A DNA stretch of 26,675 nt from Burkholderiales bacterium. Its GTDB lineage: Bacteria; Pseudomonadota; Gammaproteobacteria; Burkholderiales; Usitatibacteraceae. Made by a program: the position numbers and the translations under genes. Positions 1 through 7,184 of this stretch are shown here, piece by piece. Numbering within the stretch: position 1 is the stretch's first letter; the number at the start of each line of letters is the position of its first letter. The notes below the pieces were generated by a model. That model saw only the letters and a list, made by a program, of their open reading frames with translations, did no database searches and was not told where the DNA came from. The DNA is taken from contig JACMOJ010000159.1 of assembly GCA_014378085.1 (NCBI GenBank), positions 1 to 26,675 of the forward strand. Reading direction: 5' to 3'.

Positions 1-910
1 ACTACCCGCGGCTGGCACCGTCGGCGTGTTCTCGCCGGCCGGGCCGCCGGTCGCGGAACGCGTGCAGCGCGGCATCTCACGATTGGAAGCGCTTGGTTAT
101 CGGTGCATCGTCGCCGATGATGCGTTGGGTGCCCACGAATATTTCTCGGCGACCGACGAAACCCGTTTGGCAAGCTTTAACAAACTTGTTGCTAACCCCG
201 ACGTCGACGCGATGATGATGACGCGCGGCGGTTACGGTATCTCGCGCATCGTGCATCGTATCGATTGGCCAGCCGTCGCAAAGTCTGGCAAAATTTTGTG
301 CGGGTTTTCGGATTTCACCGCCATCAACCTTGCTGCCATTGCCAAAGGCAACTATGTGACCCTTGCCGGCGCAGGCGTGGCGACCGACTTTGGCGACGAA
401 TCCTACCAGGGCCAAGTCGCCGACGATCATGCCTTTATGGAACAACACCTTTGGCCAATACTGCGCGGCGAATCCATCTCCGTGACGGTGGATGTGGATC
501 ACCAATGCGCCGCTCAAACACTCAGCGGCCCAATCTGGGGCTCCAATCTTTCGTTGGTCAGCGATCTCATCGGCACCCCGTTTATGCCGGACATCGCTGG
601 CGGCATATTTTTTCTTGAAGAAATTGGCGAACGCCCTTATGCCACAGAGCGGATGATCTGGCAGCTATTCCATGCGGGTATCTTGCAGAAGCAGCGCGCG
701 ATTCTGCTCGGCGATTTTAATGACTGCGAGCCAGAGCCAAACCGTTTTCCTTACGCAATGTCGCACGTCGTCACGACACTCCGTCGGATGGTAAATTGCC
801 CGGTGCTGACGAACTTTCCGTTCGGTCACATCGCCCGCAAACTCACCATTCCATTCGGTGCGGATGCCAGCCTCACCATTGCCGACGGGCGCTACCGCGT
901 GTCGTTCTAA
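1..910 (+). CDS. ldcA: LD-carboxypeptidase (peptidase S66), 5' end outside the window
   Basis: The enzyme removes the terminal D-alanine from the L,D-bond of muropeptide tetrapeptides during cell-wall recycling, normally in the cytoplasm. The reading frame is open from base 2 and already reads GTVGVFSPAGPP, the usual start-proximal strand of S66 enzymes. The GTG at 26 is therefore internal and the true start lies upstream of the window. Seen motifs: RGGYGISRIV, then GFSDFTAI with the expected nucleophile serine at bases 308-310, the glutamate region FLEEIGERPYATERM, and the histidine region FGHIARKLTIPFG near the C-terminus. Together these make a complete Ser-Glu-His set. The oxidoreductase gene starts 30 bp downstream on the same strand, so the two may be co-transcribed, although no functional link is known. 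The family call is secure; the exact substrate is inferred. Confidence 0.92.
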   Translation, partial: LPAAGTVGVFSPAGPPVAERVQRGISRLEALGYRCIVADDALGAHEYFSATDETRLASFNKLVANPDVDAMMMTRGGYGISRIVHRIDWPAVAKSGKILCGFSDFTAINLAAIAKGNYVTLAGAGVATDFGDESYQGQVADDHAFMEQHLWPILRGESISVTVDVDHQCAAQTLSGPIWGSNLSLVSDLIGTPFMPDIAGGIFFLEEIGERPYATERMIWQLFHAGILQKQRAILLGDFNDCEPEPNRFPYAMSHVVTTLRRMVNCPVLTNFPFGHIARKLTIPFGADASLTIADGRYRVSF

Positions 911-940
911 CCGCATGGCAACCTTCACGGGAATGCACAA

Positions 941-3040
941 ATGAGCGAAGCCGACACAAGCCAAAGCCTTCGGACGGCATACCGCGCATGCAATCTTTGC
1001 GAGGCGATTTGCGGACTTACGTTTCAGATCGACAGGAAAACAATTGTCAGCATACGCGGTGACAACGACGATCCATTTTCGCGCGGTCATATTTGTCCCA
1101 AAGCGATTGCCCTCAAAGATATCCACGAGGATCCTGATCGGCTACGCACCCCGGTAGTGCGCGATGGCACGACATGGCGTCCGATTGCATGGGATGACGC
1201 CTTTGATCTCGTTGCACAGCGTCTGGCCGCCATCATCCGCGAACACGGTAACGATGCCGTGGCGTTGTACGCGGGAAATCCCAACGTTCATAACTTTGGC
1301 CATTTGTTGAATTTCCCGCCGATTGCCAAGCTCATCGGCAGCCGTAACGTCTTCTCGGCGTCATCGGTTGATCAGATGCCGCAGCAGCTGGTTTCGTATT
1401 GGATGTTTGGCCACCAGTTCCTGATTCCCATTCCCGATATCGACCACACCGACTATTTTCTGATTCTCGGCGGCAACCCGATTGCCTCAAACGGCAGCAT
1501 GATGACGGTGCCCGATGTGGCCAAACGCCTGAAGGCGATCCAGACTCGCGGCGGCAAAGTGGTGGTGGTCGACCCAAGACGCACCGAAACGGCTGAAATT
1601 GCGTCAGCACACCATTTTATCCGCCCCGGCAGCGACGCCGCCTTTCTCGCCGCGCTCATCAACACTCTGCGCGAAGAGAACCGGTTGCGACTCCCGCCAG
1701 CCGAACAATTATCAGGCCTCGACCTCGCGCTTGATGCCATCAAGCCGCTCACGCCCGAACGCGTCGCCGCTTTCACCGGCATTGCGGCAAATCACATCCG
1801 CGCAATCGCACGCGAATTCGCGAATGCCAAGTCGGCGGTCGCCTACGGACGGATGGGCACGGCAACACAAGCCTTCGGCGCAACGAATCAATGGCTCATC
1901 TATCTACTTAACCTCGTGACGGGAAATCTCGACCGTGTTGGTGGTGTGTTACCAACCAACCCGGTGCTGCCGATCACAGGTCCGGGTACCCGCGCGGGCG
2001 GTCATGGGCGTTGGCATTCGCGGGTGCGCAGGCTGCCGGAAACCAACGGTGAGCTACCGGTGGCAGCCCTTGCCGAGGAGATGCTGACACCCGGAGACGG
2101 CCAGATACACGCGCTTTTTACGTCAGCGGGTAACCCCGCGCTCTCGACCCCCAACGGCAAGCAACTCGACCGCGCCTTGGCGGGGCTGTCGTTTATGGTC
2201 AGCGTCGATATTTACGTGAACGAAACCACGCGCCATGCCGACGTCATCCTGCCACCGACGTCGGCTTTGAATCACGATCACTATGACTCGGTGTTTAATG
2301 CGCTCGCCGTCAGAAACGTGACGCGCCTGAATCATGCACTGTGGCCGCGCGAGACCAATGAACGTTACGACTGGGAGATCTTCGCCGGTATCGGCACGCG
2401 TTTGGCCAGCGCACTCGAACGCGAGTATCGATTGCCGCCGAGTGTCAGGGACGTTGTCGCAGCCGCCACCGCACGTCATCCTCAGCTGACATTCGCGCAA
2501 ATTGTGAGCGAACCACATGGCATTGATCTCGGCCCTCTCGCGCCGTCACTTTTCGCCCGTCTTCAAACTGCCGATGGCAAAATCCAATGCGCGCCGCCGC
2601 AGTTGATTGCCGACATTGCCCGTGTGGAAGCCGCGCTCAACGCGCCTCCATCGGCGTTGCAGCTCATTGGCCGGCGCCACGTGCGCAGCAATAACTCTTG
2701 GATGCACAATAGCCACCGCTTAGTGAAAGGAAAACCGCGCCATCAGCTATTGATGCACCCGGCTGACTTGGCGGCGCGCTCGCTGTCCGATGGACAAATG
2801 GTGAAAGTCACCTCCCGCATTGGCGAAGTCAACATCACTGTCCTCGCCAGCGAGGATTTGATGCCCGGCGTCGTTTCAATCCCGCACGGTTTTGGCCACC
2901 AACACGTCGGCGTCAAGCAATCGATCGCGGCGGCTTGTGAGGGCGTCAGCGCCAATGATCTGACAGATGAGGCAGCCGTGGATGCGGTGTCGGCCAACGC
3001 TGTTCTCAATGGCGTGCCGGTAAGTGTGAGTGCGGTTTGA
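941..3040 (+). CDS. Molybdopterin oxidoreductase, DMSO-reductase superfamily, single subunit
   Basis: A 699-residue bis-MGD-type oxidoreductase. The N-terminal [4Fe-4S] motif is C17-x2-C20-x3-C24 with a fourth cysteine at C52 in GHICPKA. The central molybdopterin domain includes LGGNPIASNGSMM and GGKVVVVDPRRTET. The C-terminal dinucleotide-binding domain (roughly residues 575-690) includes RRHVRSNNSWMHN and IPHGFGH. In the segment SASSVDQMPQQ the position normally held by the metal-ligand Cys, Sec or Ser appears to be Asp144 (codon at 1370). This alignment was made by eye. There is no Tat signal, so it is probably cytoplasmic. No electron-transfer or membrane-anchor subunit is adjacent. The superfamily is certain; substrate and electron partner are unknown. 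It lies 30 bp after the LD-carboxypeptidase gene and has an ATG start. Confidence 0.9.
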   Translation: MSEADTSQSLRTAYRACNLCEAICGLTFQIDRKTIVSIRGDNDDPFSRGHICPKAIALKDIHEDPDRLRTPVVRDGTTWRPIAWDDAFDLVAQRLAAIIREHGNDAVALYAGNPNVHNFGHLLNFPPIAKLIGSRNVFSASSVDQMPQQLVSYWMFGHQFLIPIPDIDHTDYFLILGGNPIASNGSMMTVPDVAKRLKAIQTRGGKVVVVDPRRTETAEIASAHHFIRPGSDAAFLAALINTLREENRLRLPPAEQLSGLDLALDAIKPLTPERVAAFTGIAANHIRAIAREFANAKSAVAYGRMGTATQAFGATNQWLIYLLNLVTGNLDRVGGVLPTNPVLPITGPGTRAGGHGRWHSRVRRLPETNGELPVAALAEEMLTPGDGQIHALFTSAGNPALSTPNGKQLDRALAGLSFMVSVDIYVNETTRHADVILPPTSALNHDHYDSVFNALAVRNVTRLNHALWPRETNERYDWEIFAGIGTRLASALEREYRLPPSVRDVVAAATARHPQLTFAQIVSEPHGIDLGPLAPSLFARLQTADGKIQCAPPQLIADIARVEAALNAPPSALQLIGRRHVRSNNSWMHNSHRLVKGKPRHQLLMHPADLAARSLSDGQMVKVTSRIGEVNITVLASEDLMPGVVSIPHGFGHQHVGVKQSIAAACEGVSANDLTDEAAVDAVSANAVLNGVPVSVSAV

Positions 3041-3224
3041 GTCGATGGGCATGTCAGTCAACCGGTGGGTCTATTTTGGCGTTTGTCGATTTGGCAGCCA
3101 CCAACACCGGCATGCAACCGCCAGCACGCAAGTAACGTCGAGACCGCATTCCACTGCGCCCGTCATCGGGGAACAGGCGGAAACCGTCGTTACACGTCCA
3201 CGCAACTAACGTACAAACACATTC

Positions 3225-3229
3225 AGGAG
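3225..3229 (+). promoter_or_regulatory. Ribosome binding site of the PsiF-repeat gene
   Basis: AGGAG lies six bases upstream of the ATG at 3236. It decides the start against the longer open frame that begins at 3065. Confidence 0.75.
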
Positions 3230-3235
3230 ACAAAC

Positions 3236-3520
3236 ATGAGAAAAGTCGTTGCCGCATTGACCATCGCGATCCCGTTTTGCCTTGGCACTACCGCCGCGTT
3301 GGCCGAAGAAAAAGCCGCGCCCACACAACAGAGCAAGATGGCCTACTGCAACAAAGAGGCTGTCGACAAAAAGGGCGATGAGCGCAAAGCGTTCATGTCC
3401 GAATGCCTCACCAACAAGCAGGCGCGCCAGCAAGACAAGATGAAATCTTGCAACAAAGACGCTGAGGGCAAGAAAGGCGACGAACGCAAAGCGTTCATGT
3501 CTGAGTGCCTGAAGAAGTAA
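3236..3520 (+). CDS. psiF: Small exported PsiF-repeat protein
   Basis: A 94-residue protein with a signal peptide (MRKVVAALTIAIPFCLG, probable cleavage after ALA near residue 23). Two near-identical modules of about 25 residues follow, each with two cysteines and the string KKGDERKAFMSECL. This is the PsiF repeat arrangement. The family is named after a phosphate-starvation-inducible E. coli gene, but its molecular function is unknown; a periplasmic location is inferred. The start is fixed by AGGAG at 3225-3229, six bases before the ATG. The open frame continues back to 3065, but that part has no signal peptide at its end and no ribosome binding site. I found no convincing Pho box upstream. 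A strong terminator follows, so it is probably a single-gene unit. Confidence 0.88.
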   Translation: MRKVVAALTIAIPFCLGTTAALAEEKAAPTQQSKMAYCNKEAVDKKGDERKAFMSECLTNKQARQQDKMKSCNKDAEGKKGDERKAFMSECLKK

Positions 3521-3545
3521 TTTTGCAGCAGACGAGACTGAAAGG

Positions 3546-3573
3546 CGGGCGAGTTGAAGTCGCCCGTTTTTTA
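3546..3573 (+). terminator. Rho-independent terminator after the PsiF-repeat gene
   Basis: A 7-bp perfect stem (CGGGCGA at 3546-3552, TCGCCCG at 3560-3566) with a 7-base loop is followed at once by a run of six T. It sits 26 bp after the stop codon. There is no matching T run on the other strand, so it serves the plus-strand gene only and not the convergent TPM gene. Confidence 0.9.
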
Positions 3574-3657
3574 TTGAAACTCTCGTATTGACGCGCTGTT
3601 TGAAGCACAACTAGCCGAAGATGCCCGCAGAATGGACAGTTTGGCGGCTTAAACTAA

Positions 3658-4158
3658 CTACAGCATCACCGGTTTGTCGGACTGCTCGTTGGTTTGCACA
3701 CCCTGCACGGGATAGTAGAACGCGAGTTCTACACCCACTTTATGAATTGCAGTTACGCTGCCCGCGCGGAAATCCCCCTTACGGAAATGCAATTCCAGTT
3801 CTTTGCAAATCGCGCGCCAACGCTCCTCACCCACCTTCGTATGAATCCCGCGGTCGGCGATGATCTCGACTTTGCGATCGGCGAGCAGCACGTAGATCAA
3901 CACGCCGTTATTCTCGTCCGTATCCCACACACGCAAGCCGGAAAACACCTCCAGCGCGCGCGCACGCGAGGTCAAGCCAGCCCACAATTGTTGGGTGTGC
4001 AATTCCGCCTCAACCACAAACCGGACTTGACCACGGTGCGTGCACTCGCTAGCCGCGACGGCCGATTCCACCGCCGCCAGCGTCTCGTGGTTGAACGCGC
4101 GCCGTGCAATGAGTGGCGACATCAAAACATGACGCATAAATCGTCTTAGCCAGTGCAT
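3658..4158 (-). CDS. TPM-domain protein without signal peptide
   Basis: A 166-residue protein of the TPM (TLP18.3/Psb32/MOLO-1) fold. Typical segments are LRVWDTDENNGVLIYVLLADRKVEIIADRGI in outline (residues about 75-105), then a VGEERW helix and a GDFRAGSVTAIHKVG stretch that matches the end of the domain. It lacks the signal peptide and glycine-rich tail of its upstream neighbour. The N-terminus (MHWLRRFMRHV) is basic and could sit at the membrane. Its ATG overlaps the stop codon of the preceding TPM gene by one base (TAATG on the minus strand), which implies translational coupling. Together with lemA and the other TPM gene it forms the common LemA-TPM-TPM operon, linked in the literature to envelope or membrane-protein maintenance, with no agreed biochemical role. 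Confidence 0.88.
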   Translation of the reverse strand: MHWLRRFMRHVLMSPLIARRAFNHETLAAVESAVAASECTHRGQVRFVVEAELHTQQLWAGLTSRARALEVFSGLRVWDTDENNGVLIYVLLADRKVEIIADRGIHTKVGEERWRAICKELELHFRKGDFRAGSVTAIHKVGVELAFYYPVQGVQTNEQSDKPVML

Positions 4159-5111
4159 TACCAGTCTCCCGAGGCGCCGCCGCCGTCAAAGCTGCCGCCG
4201 CCGCCGGAAAAGCTATCTCCACTTCCACCGCCGCCACCGGACCAGCCTCCGCCGCCCACACCACCGCCACCGCCACCCCAACCACCGCCGCGCCCGCCAG
4301 AGAAATTCAGCAGGCCGGCGAAAAGCGCGATGACAAAAACAATGACGCCGATAAAGATCGGAAACACCATACCGCCAAGCAGAAACCACGCCGCAACGCC
4401 AGTCACACCAGCCGTGGCAGTTGCGCCAACGAAACGACCGAGCAAACTTCTCAACAACGGTGCAACAAAGATCGCGGCAAAAATTCCCAGCACCAAAAAC
4501 TCACCGCCATCGATCGATTTGGACGACTGCTTCTTCTTTGCCGGTGGCGGAAGCGCCTCGCCATCAATGACCGACGCAATTTTATCCACACCGCTGTAGA
4601 TACCTTCGCCATATTTGCCTTCGCGAAAGTGCGGTGCCACCACCTCGGCGATGATGCGCTTACTCGCCGCGTCGGTTAGCGTGCCCTGTATGCCGGGCCC
4701 GGTGAGAATTTGCATTTTGCGATCCCCCTTCGCAATCACAAACAACACGCCGTCGTCAACGCCCTTCCGCCCTAACTTCCAGCTCTCGGCGACACGCAGT
4801 GTGTAGTCGAAAATTGCTTCAGGCGCGGTGGTGTCGACGACCAGTACGGCGATCTGGCCACCTTTCTTTTGTTCAAAGACACGAATGCGCTCAGTGATAC
4901 GCGCTTCGTCCTCAGGCCCCAGCGCCGCCGCCAAATCGGTAACGCGCTTTTCAAGCTTGGGGATGTTCTGCAGATCGCCCTCTGCCGCCATTGCCGGAAT
5001 CGAGAACCCAGCGATGCTCGCGAGCAGCACAACCGCAACAACAACTGCCCTCACCATGAGATGCGAGGGCAGCCGAGCCGGATGATGCGTGTAGACCCGC
5101 CGAGTGTTCAC
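4158..5111 (-). CDS. TPM-domain membrane protein with glycine-rich tail (YgcG-like)
   Basis: A 317-residue exported protein. A signal peptide (about residues 19-43, ending AMAAEG) precedes a periplasmic TPM domain (about 50-170) containing GGQIAVLVVDTTAPE and GVDDGVLFVIAKGDRKMQI. Two or three membrane segments follow near residues 205-265. The C-terminus is a glycine/serine-rich tail, a feature common in YgcG-type proteins. The frame starts at a GTG at 5111 with a weak AGG upstream. An ATG at 5057 would begin directly at the signal peptide and is a reasonable alternative. It lies 35 bp after lemA and its stop overlaps the next gene's start by one base. Function is unknown beyond the LemA-TPM association. 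Confidence 0.87.
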   Translation of the reverse strand: MNTRRVYTHHPARLPSHLMVRAVVVAVVLLASIAGFSIPAMAAEGDLQNIPKLEKRVTDLAAALGPEDEARITERIRVFEQKKGGQIAVLVVDTTAPEAIFDYTLRVAESWKLGRKGVDDGVLFVIAKGDRKMQILTGPGIQGTLTDAASKRIIAEVVAPHFREGKYGEGIYSGVDKIASVIDGEALPPPAKKKQSSKSIDGGEFLVLGIFAAIFVAPLLRSLLGRFVGATATAGVTGVAAWFLLGGMVFPIFIGVIVFVIALFAGLLNFSGGRGGGWGGGGGGVGGGGWSGGGGGSGDSFSGGGGSFDGGGASGDW

Positions 5112-5146
5112 TGGCGCAACCTGTCTAGATGACTATTGCGAGTAAA

Positions 5147-5794
5147 TTATTTAGACGGCGCAGGGGTGGTGGTAGGGGCGGGGGTAGGGGCAGGGGCGGG
5201 GGCGGGGGCGCCAAAATTCACTTTAGGCGGTACCGCAATTGCCTTTTCGTTTTCCACCGTGAACTGCTCTTTCACTTTATAACCAAATATCATCGCCGTC
5301 AGGTTGCTCGGAAACTGGCGAGCAAGCACGTTATAACTCTCCACTGACTCGGTAAAACGTTTACGTGCCACGGTAATGCGATTTTCCGTGCCTTCCAACT
5401 GCGATTGCAGATCGCGGAAATTGGCGTCGGACTTCAACTGCGGGTAATTTTCAGACACCACTAGCAAACGCGAAAGGGCTGATGACAATTCGCCCTGCGC
5501 TGCTTGAAAATTTTTCACCGCTTGCGGGTTGGTTAGCGCCTCTGCGGTCATGTTGATGGAACCAACCTTCGAACGCGCGTTAGTCACACCAAGCAAGACG
5601 TCCTTTTCTTGCGCGGCAAATCCTTGCACGGTCGCGACGAGATTGGGGATCAGGTCGGCACGACGTTGGTACTGGTTCAGCACCTCCGCCCACGCTTTCT
5701 TAACCGCTTCGTCTTTTGATTGAAAATCGTTATAGCCACAGCCGCTCAGCGTCAACGCCGCAGCCACACCCAACAGTACAAGAATTTTGCGCAT
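5147..5794 (-). CDS. lemA: LemA family lipoprotein
   Basis: A 215-residue LemA protein. The N-terminus MRKILVLLGVAAALTLSGCGYN carries a lipobox (LSGC), so it is probably a lipoprotein. The body is helical and has the family hallmarks AWAEVLNQYQRRADLIPNLV, ENYPQLKSD, LEGTENRI, ESYNVLARQFPSNL and IFGYK. The start at 5794 is chosen because AAAGGAA lies just upstream and the signal peptide begins there; the longer frame to 5860 adds no signal. The C-terminus ends in a proline/alanine/threonine-rich tail of about 20 residues. This tail is encoded by a G/C-run tract that also makes a strong G-quadruplex candidate on the plus strand. It is the first gene of the LemA-TPM-TPM set. Confidence 0.93.
   Translation of the reverse strand: MRKILVLLGVAAALTLSGCGYNDFQSKDEAVKKAWAEVLNQYQRRADLIPNLVATVQGFAAQEKDVLLGVTNARSKVGSINMTAEALTNPQAVKNFQAAQGELSSALSRLLVVSENYPQLKSDANFRDLQSQLEGTENRITVARKRFTESVESYNVLARQFPSNLTAMIFGYKVKEQFTVENEKAIAVPPKVNFGAPAPAPAPTPAPTTTPAPSK
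5163..5208 (+). other. G-quadruplex-forming tract inside the 3' end of lemA
   Basis: The plus strand carries seven runs of four or five G within 46 bases (5163-5166, 5175-5178, 5180-5184, 5187-5190, 5193-5196, 5198-5202, 5204-5208), mostly separated by one or two bases. The plus strand is the template for lemA, so the structure would form on template DNA while the mRNA is C-rich. It encodes the proline-rich tail of LemA. Confidence 0.7.
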
Positions 5795-5869
5795 CGTATT
5801 CCTTTCGAAAAAAAGCGGAAAGTTGGCAGCAATGTCACCGCGACCAGTAAGTGAGGACACCCTGATGTT

Positions 5870-6700
5870 TTACAAGCCCCCCGCCAGCGTCGTTTTAGCG
5901 AGCTGGAGGTCTTCCCACGCTTTCAGTTTTTCGGGCAAGTTTCGTAACAAATAAGCCGGATGGTACGTCGCAATCACCGGAATGTCGCGATAAGTATGTA
6001 CCCGGCCGCGCAGCGCGGCCATTGCCGCGTCGGAACCAGTAAGACGGCTAATAGCCGTCTTACCCAGCGCCACAATAATTTTGGGACGAATCAGGTCGAT
6101 CTGTCGATCAAGCAACGGCGCGCAGGCTGCGGCCTCTTCGGGAAGCGGTGTTCGATTGCCTGGCGGGCGGCACTTCACGACGTTGGCGATATACACCTCG
6201 CGGCCGCGCTGTAGCCCTGCAGCGCTCAGCATGGCATCGAGCAACTTACCGGCTTGCCCGACAAAGGCTTCACCCGTCTGGTCTTCTTCGGCACCCGGGC
6301 CTTCACCAATAAACAGCCAGTGTGCAGACGTTGCGCCCACGCCAAACACCACTTGTTTGCGTTGTTTACAAAGCACACACGCCGCACAGCCCGCCGCAAT
6401 TTCGGCCAGCGTCTTCCAGTCAGCGTGGGCAATTTTTTCTAATCGGGCGGGGTCTGCCGGCATGGGAGCATGAACCGTGACCAGCTTCGCAGCAACGGGA
6501 GAAACCTTGGCTGCCGCCGCTCGTTGAGTTGACGCAGGCACTGGGGCGGTAGCGGTAGCGGTAGCGGCTGCAATAGCCTGTGCAGGAGGTGAAATTGGCG
6601 GTGAGGCAGGTGCCGACGAGACGCTTTCGTGCACCAGCCCTCTCATCTCAAAATGAGACCACAGCTCCATCTCCAGCAAATAATCTTTATCGAGGCGCAT
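5870..6700 (-). CDS. Uracil-DNA glycosylase, family 4 type
   Basis: This enzyme excises uracil from DNA for base-excision repair. The 276-residue protein has motif 1 as GEGPGAEEDQTGEAFVG, a region with CRPPGNRTP, and motif 3 as TYHPAYLLR. The iron-sulphur cysteines expected of family 4 are visible: a CAACVLC cluster, the Cys in VVKCRPP, and the Cys in AAACAPLL. The catalytic core occupies about residues 85-270. The N-terminal extension of about 80 residues is low-complexity (alanine, threonine, proline) and is partly encoded by a GGTAGC repeat. Older annotations call such N-terminally extended proteins DNA-polymerase-related. The ATG at 6700 lies inside the end of rimI, a 14-bp overlap, as in the betaproteobacterial tsaB-rimI-UDG cluster. 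Confidence 0.92.
   Translation of the reverse strand: MRLDKDYLLEMELWSHFEMRGLVHESVSSAPASPPISPPAQAIAAATATATAPVPASTQRAAAAKVSPVAAKLVTVHAPMPADPARLEKIAHADWKTLAEIAAGCAACVLCKQRKQVVFGVGATSAHWLFIGEGPGAEEDQTGEAFVGQAGKLLDAMLSAAGLQRGREVYIANVVKCRPPGNRTPLPEEAAACAPLLDRQIDLIRPKIIVALGKTAISRLTGSDAAMAALRGRVHTYRDIPVIATYHPAYLLRNLPEKLKAWEDLQLAKTTLAGGL
6548..6571 (-). repeat. Hexanucleotide repeat in the UDG N-terminal linker
   Basis: Three perfect GGTAGC units and one variant (GGCTGC) on the plus strand encode an alanine/threonine alternation in the linker of the glycosylase. Its length is a multiple of three, so copy changes keep the frame. Confidence 0.7.
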
Positions 6701-7184
6701 GTGGAACCGATGCTTTGATGTTCAGGCCAAGGAAAAGCGCGTCTTCACGGCCGGTGACTGCGGGATAGTAATCGCGCCGGAGCCCAAGCTGGCGAAAGCC
6801 GAAGCGCGCATAGAGCCGGAGCCCGGCAATATTGGTGGGTCGCACTTCGAGGTAAATCACCTCACACTTGGTCGGGCCCGCCTCAGCAATCAAGTGCTGA
6901 AGAATGGTCGCACCGATTCCGCGCCCCTGCCAATGTTTGGCGACAGCAAGGTTGAGGAGATGCATTTCTTCGAGGGCGGGCATGGTGACGCTGTAACCCA
7001 CCAATTCGTCGCCGTGCCACGCACCAATACAATCGTAGGCCGAATAGAGTGAATCGCGAAAATTGCCGTGCGTCCATGGGAACGCATAGACGCTGGATTC
7101 GATGGCGACAACCGCCGGGAGCTGGTGCTCCGCCAGCTTTTGAAAACGCAGCGAGACGGGCTCAACTTTTAGTTGCGCACTCAT
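6687..7184 (-). CDS. rimI: Ribosomal protein S18 alanine N-acetyltransferase
   Basis: A 165-residue GNAT acetyltransferase. The acetyl-CoA site reads HWQGRGIGATIL, followed by YLEVRPTNIAGLRLYARFGF and the RimI-typical LRRDYYPA. RimI acetylates the N-terminal alanine of ribosomal protein S18. The ATG at 7184 overlaps the tsaB stop as ATGA, so translation is coupled. Its own stop lies inside the downstream UDG gene. The context tsaB-rimI is conserved across proteobacteria and supports the assignment over other GNAT proteins. Confidence 0.93.
   Translation of the reverse strand: MSAQLKVEPVSLRFQKLAEHQLPAVVAIESSVYAFPWTHGNFRDSLYSAYDCIGAWHGDELVGYSVTMPALEEMHLLNLAVAKHWQGRGIGATILQHLIAEAGPTKCEVIYLEVRPTNIAGLRLYARFGFRQLGLRRDYYPAVTGREDALFLGLNIKASVPHAPR

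Noticed and set aside
3150..3190. Pho box upstream of the PsiF-repeat gene
   Set aside because: Only a partial CCGTCAT half-site is visible, with no second half at the right spacing.
3065..3235. N-terminal extension of the PsiF-repeat protein
   Set aside because: A signal peptide starts exactly at 3236 behind a good AGGAG; the upstream part has no start signal or family similarity.
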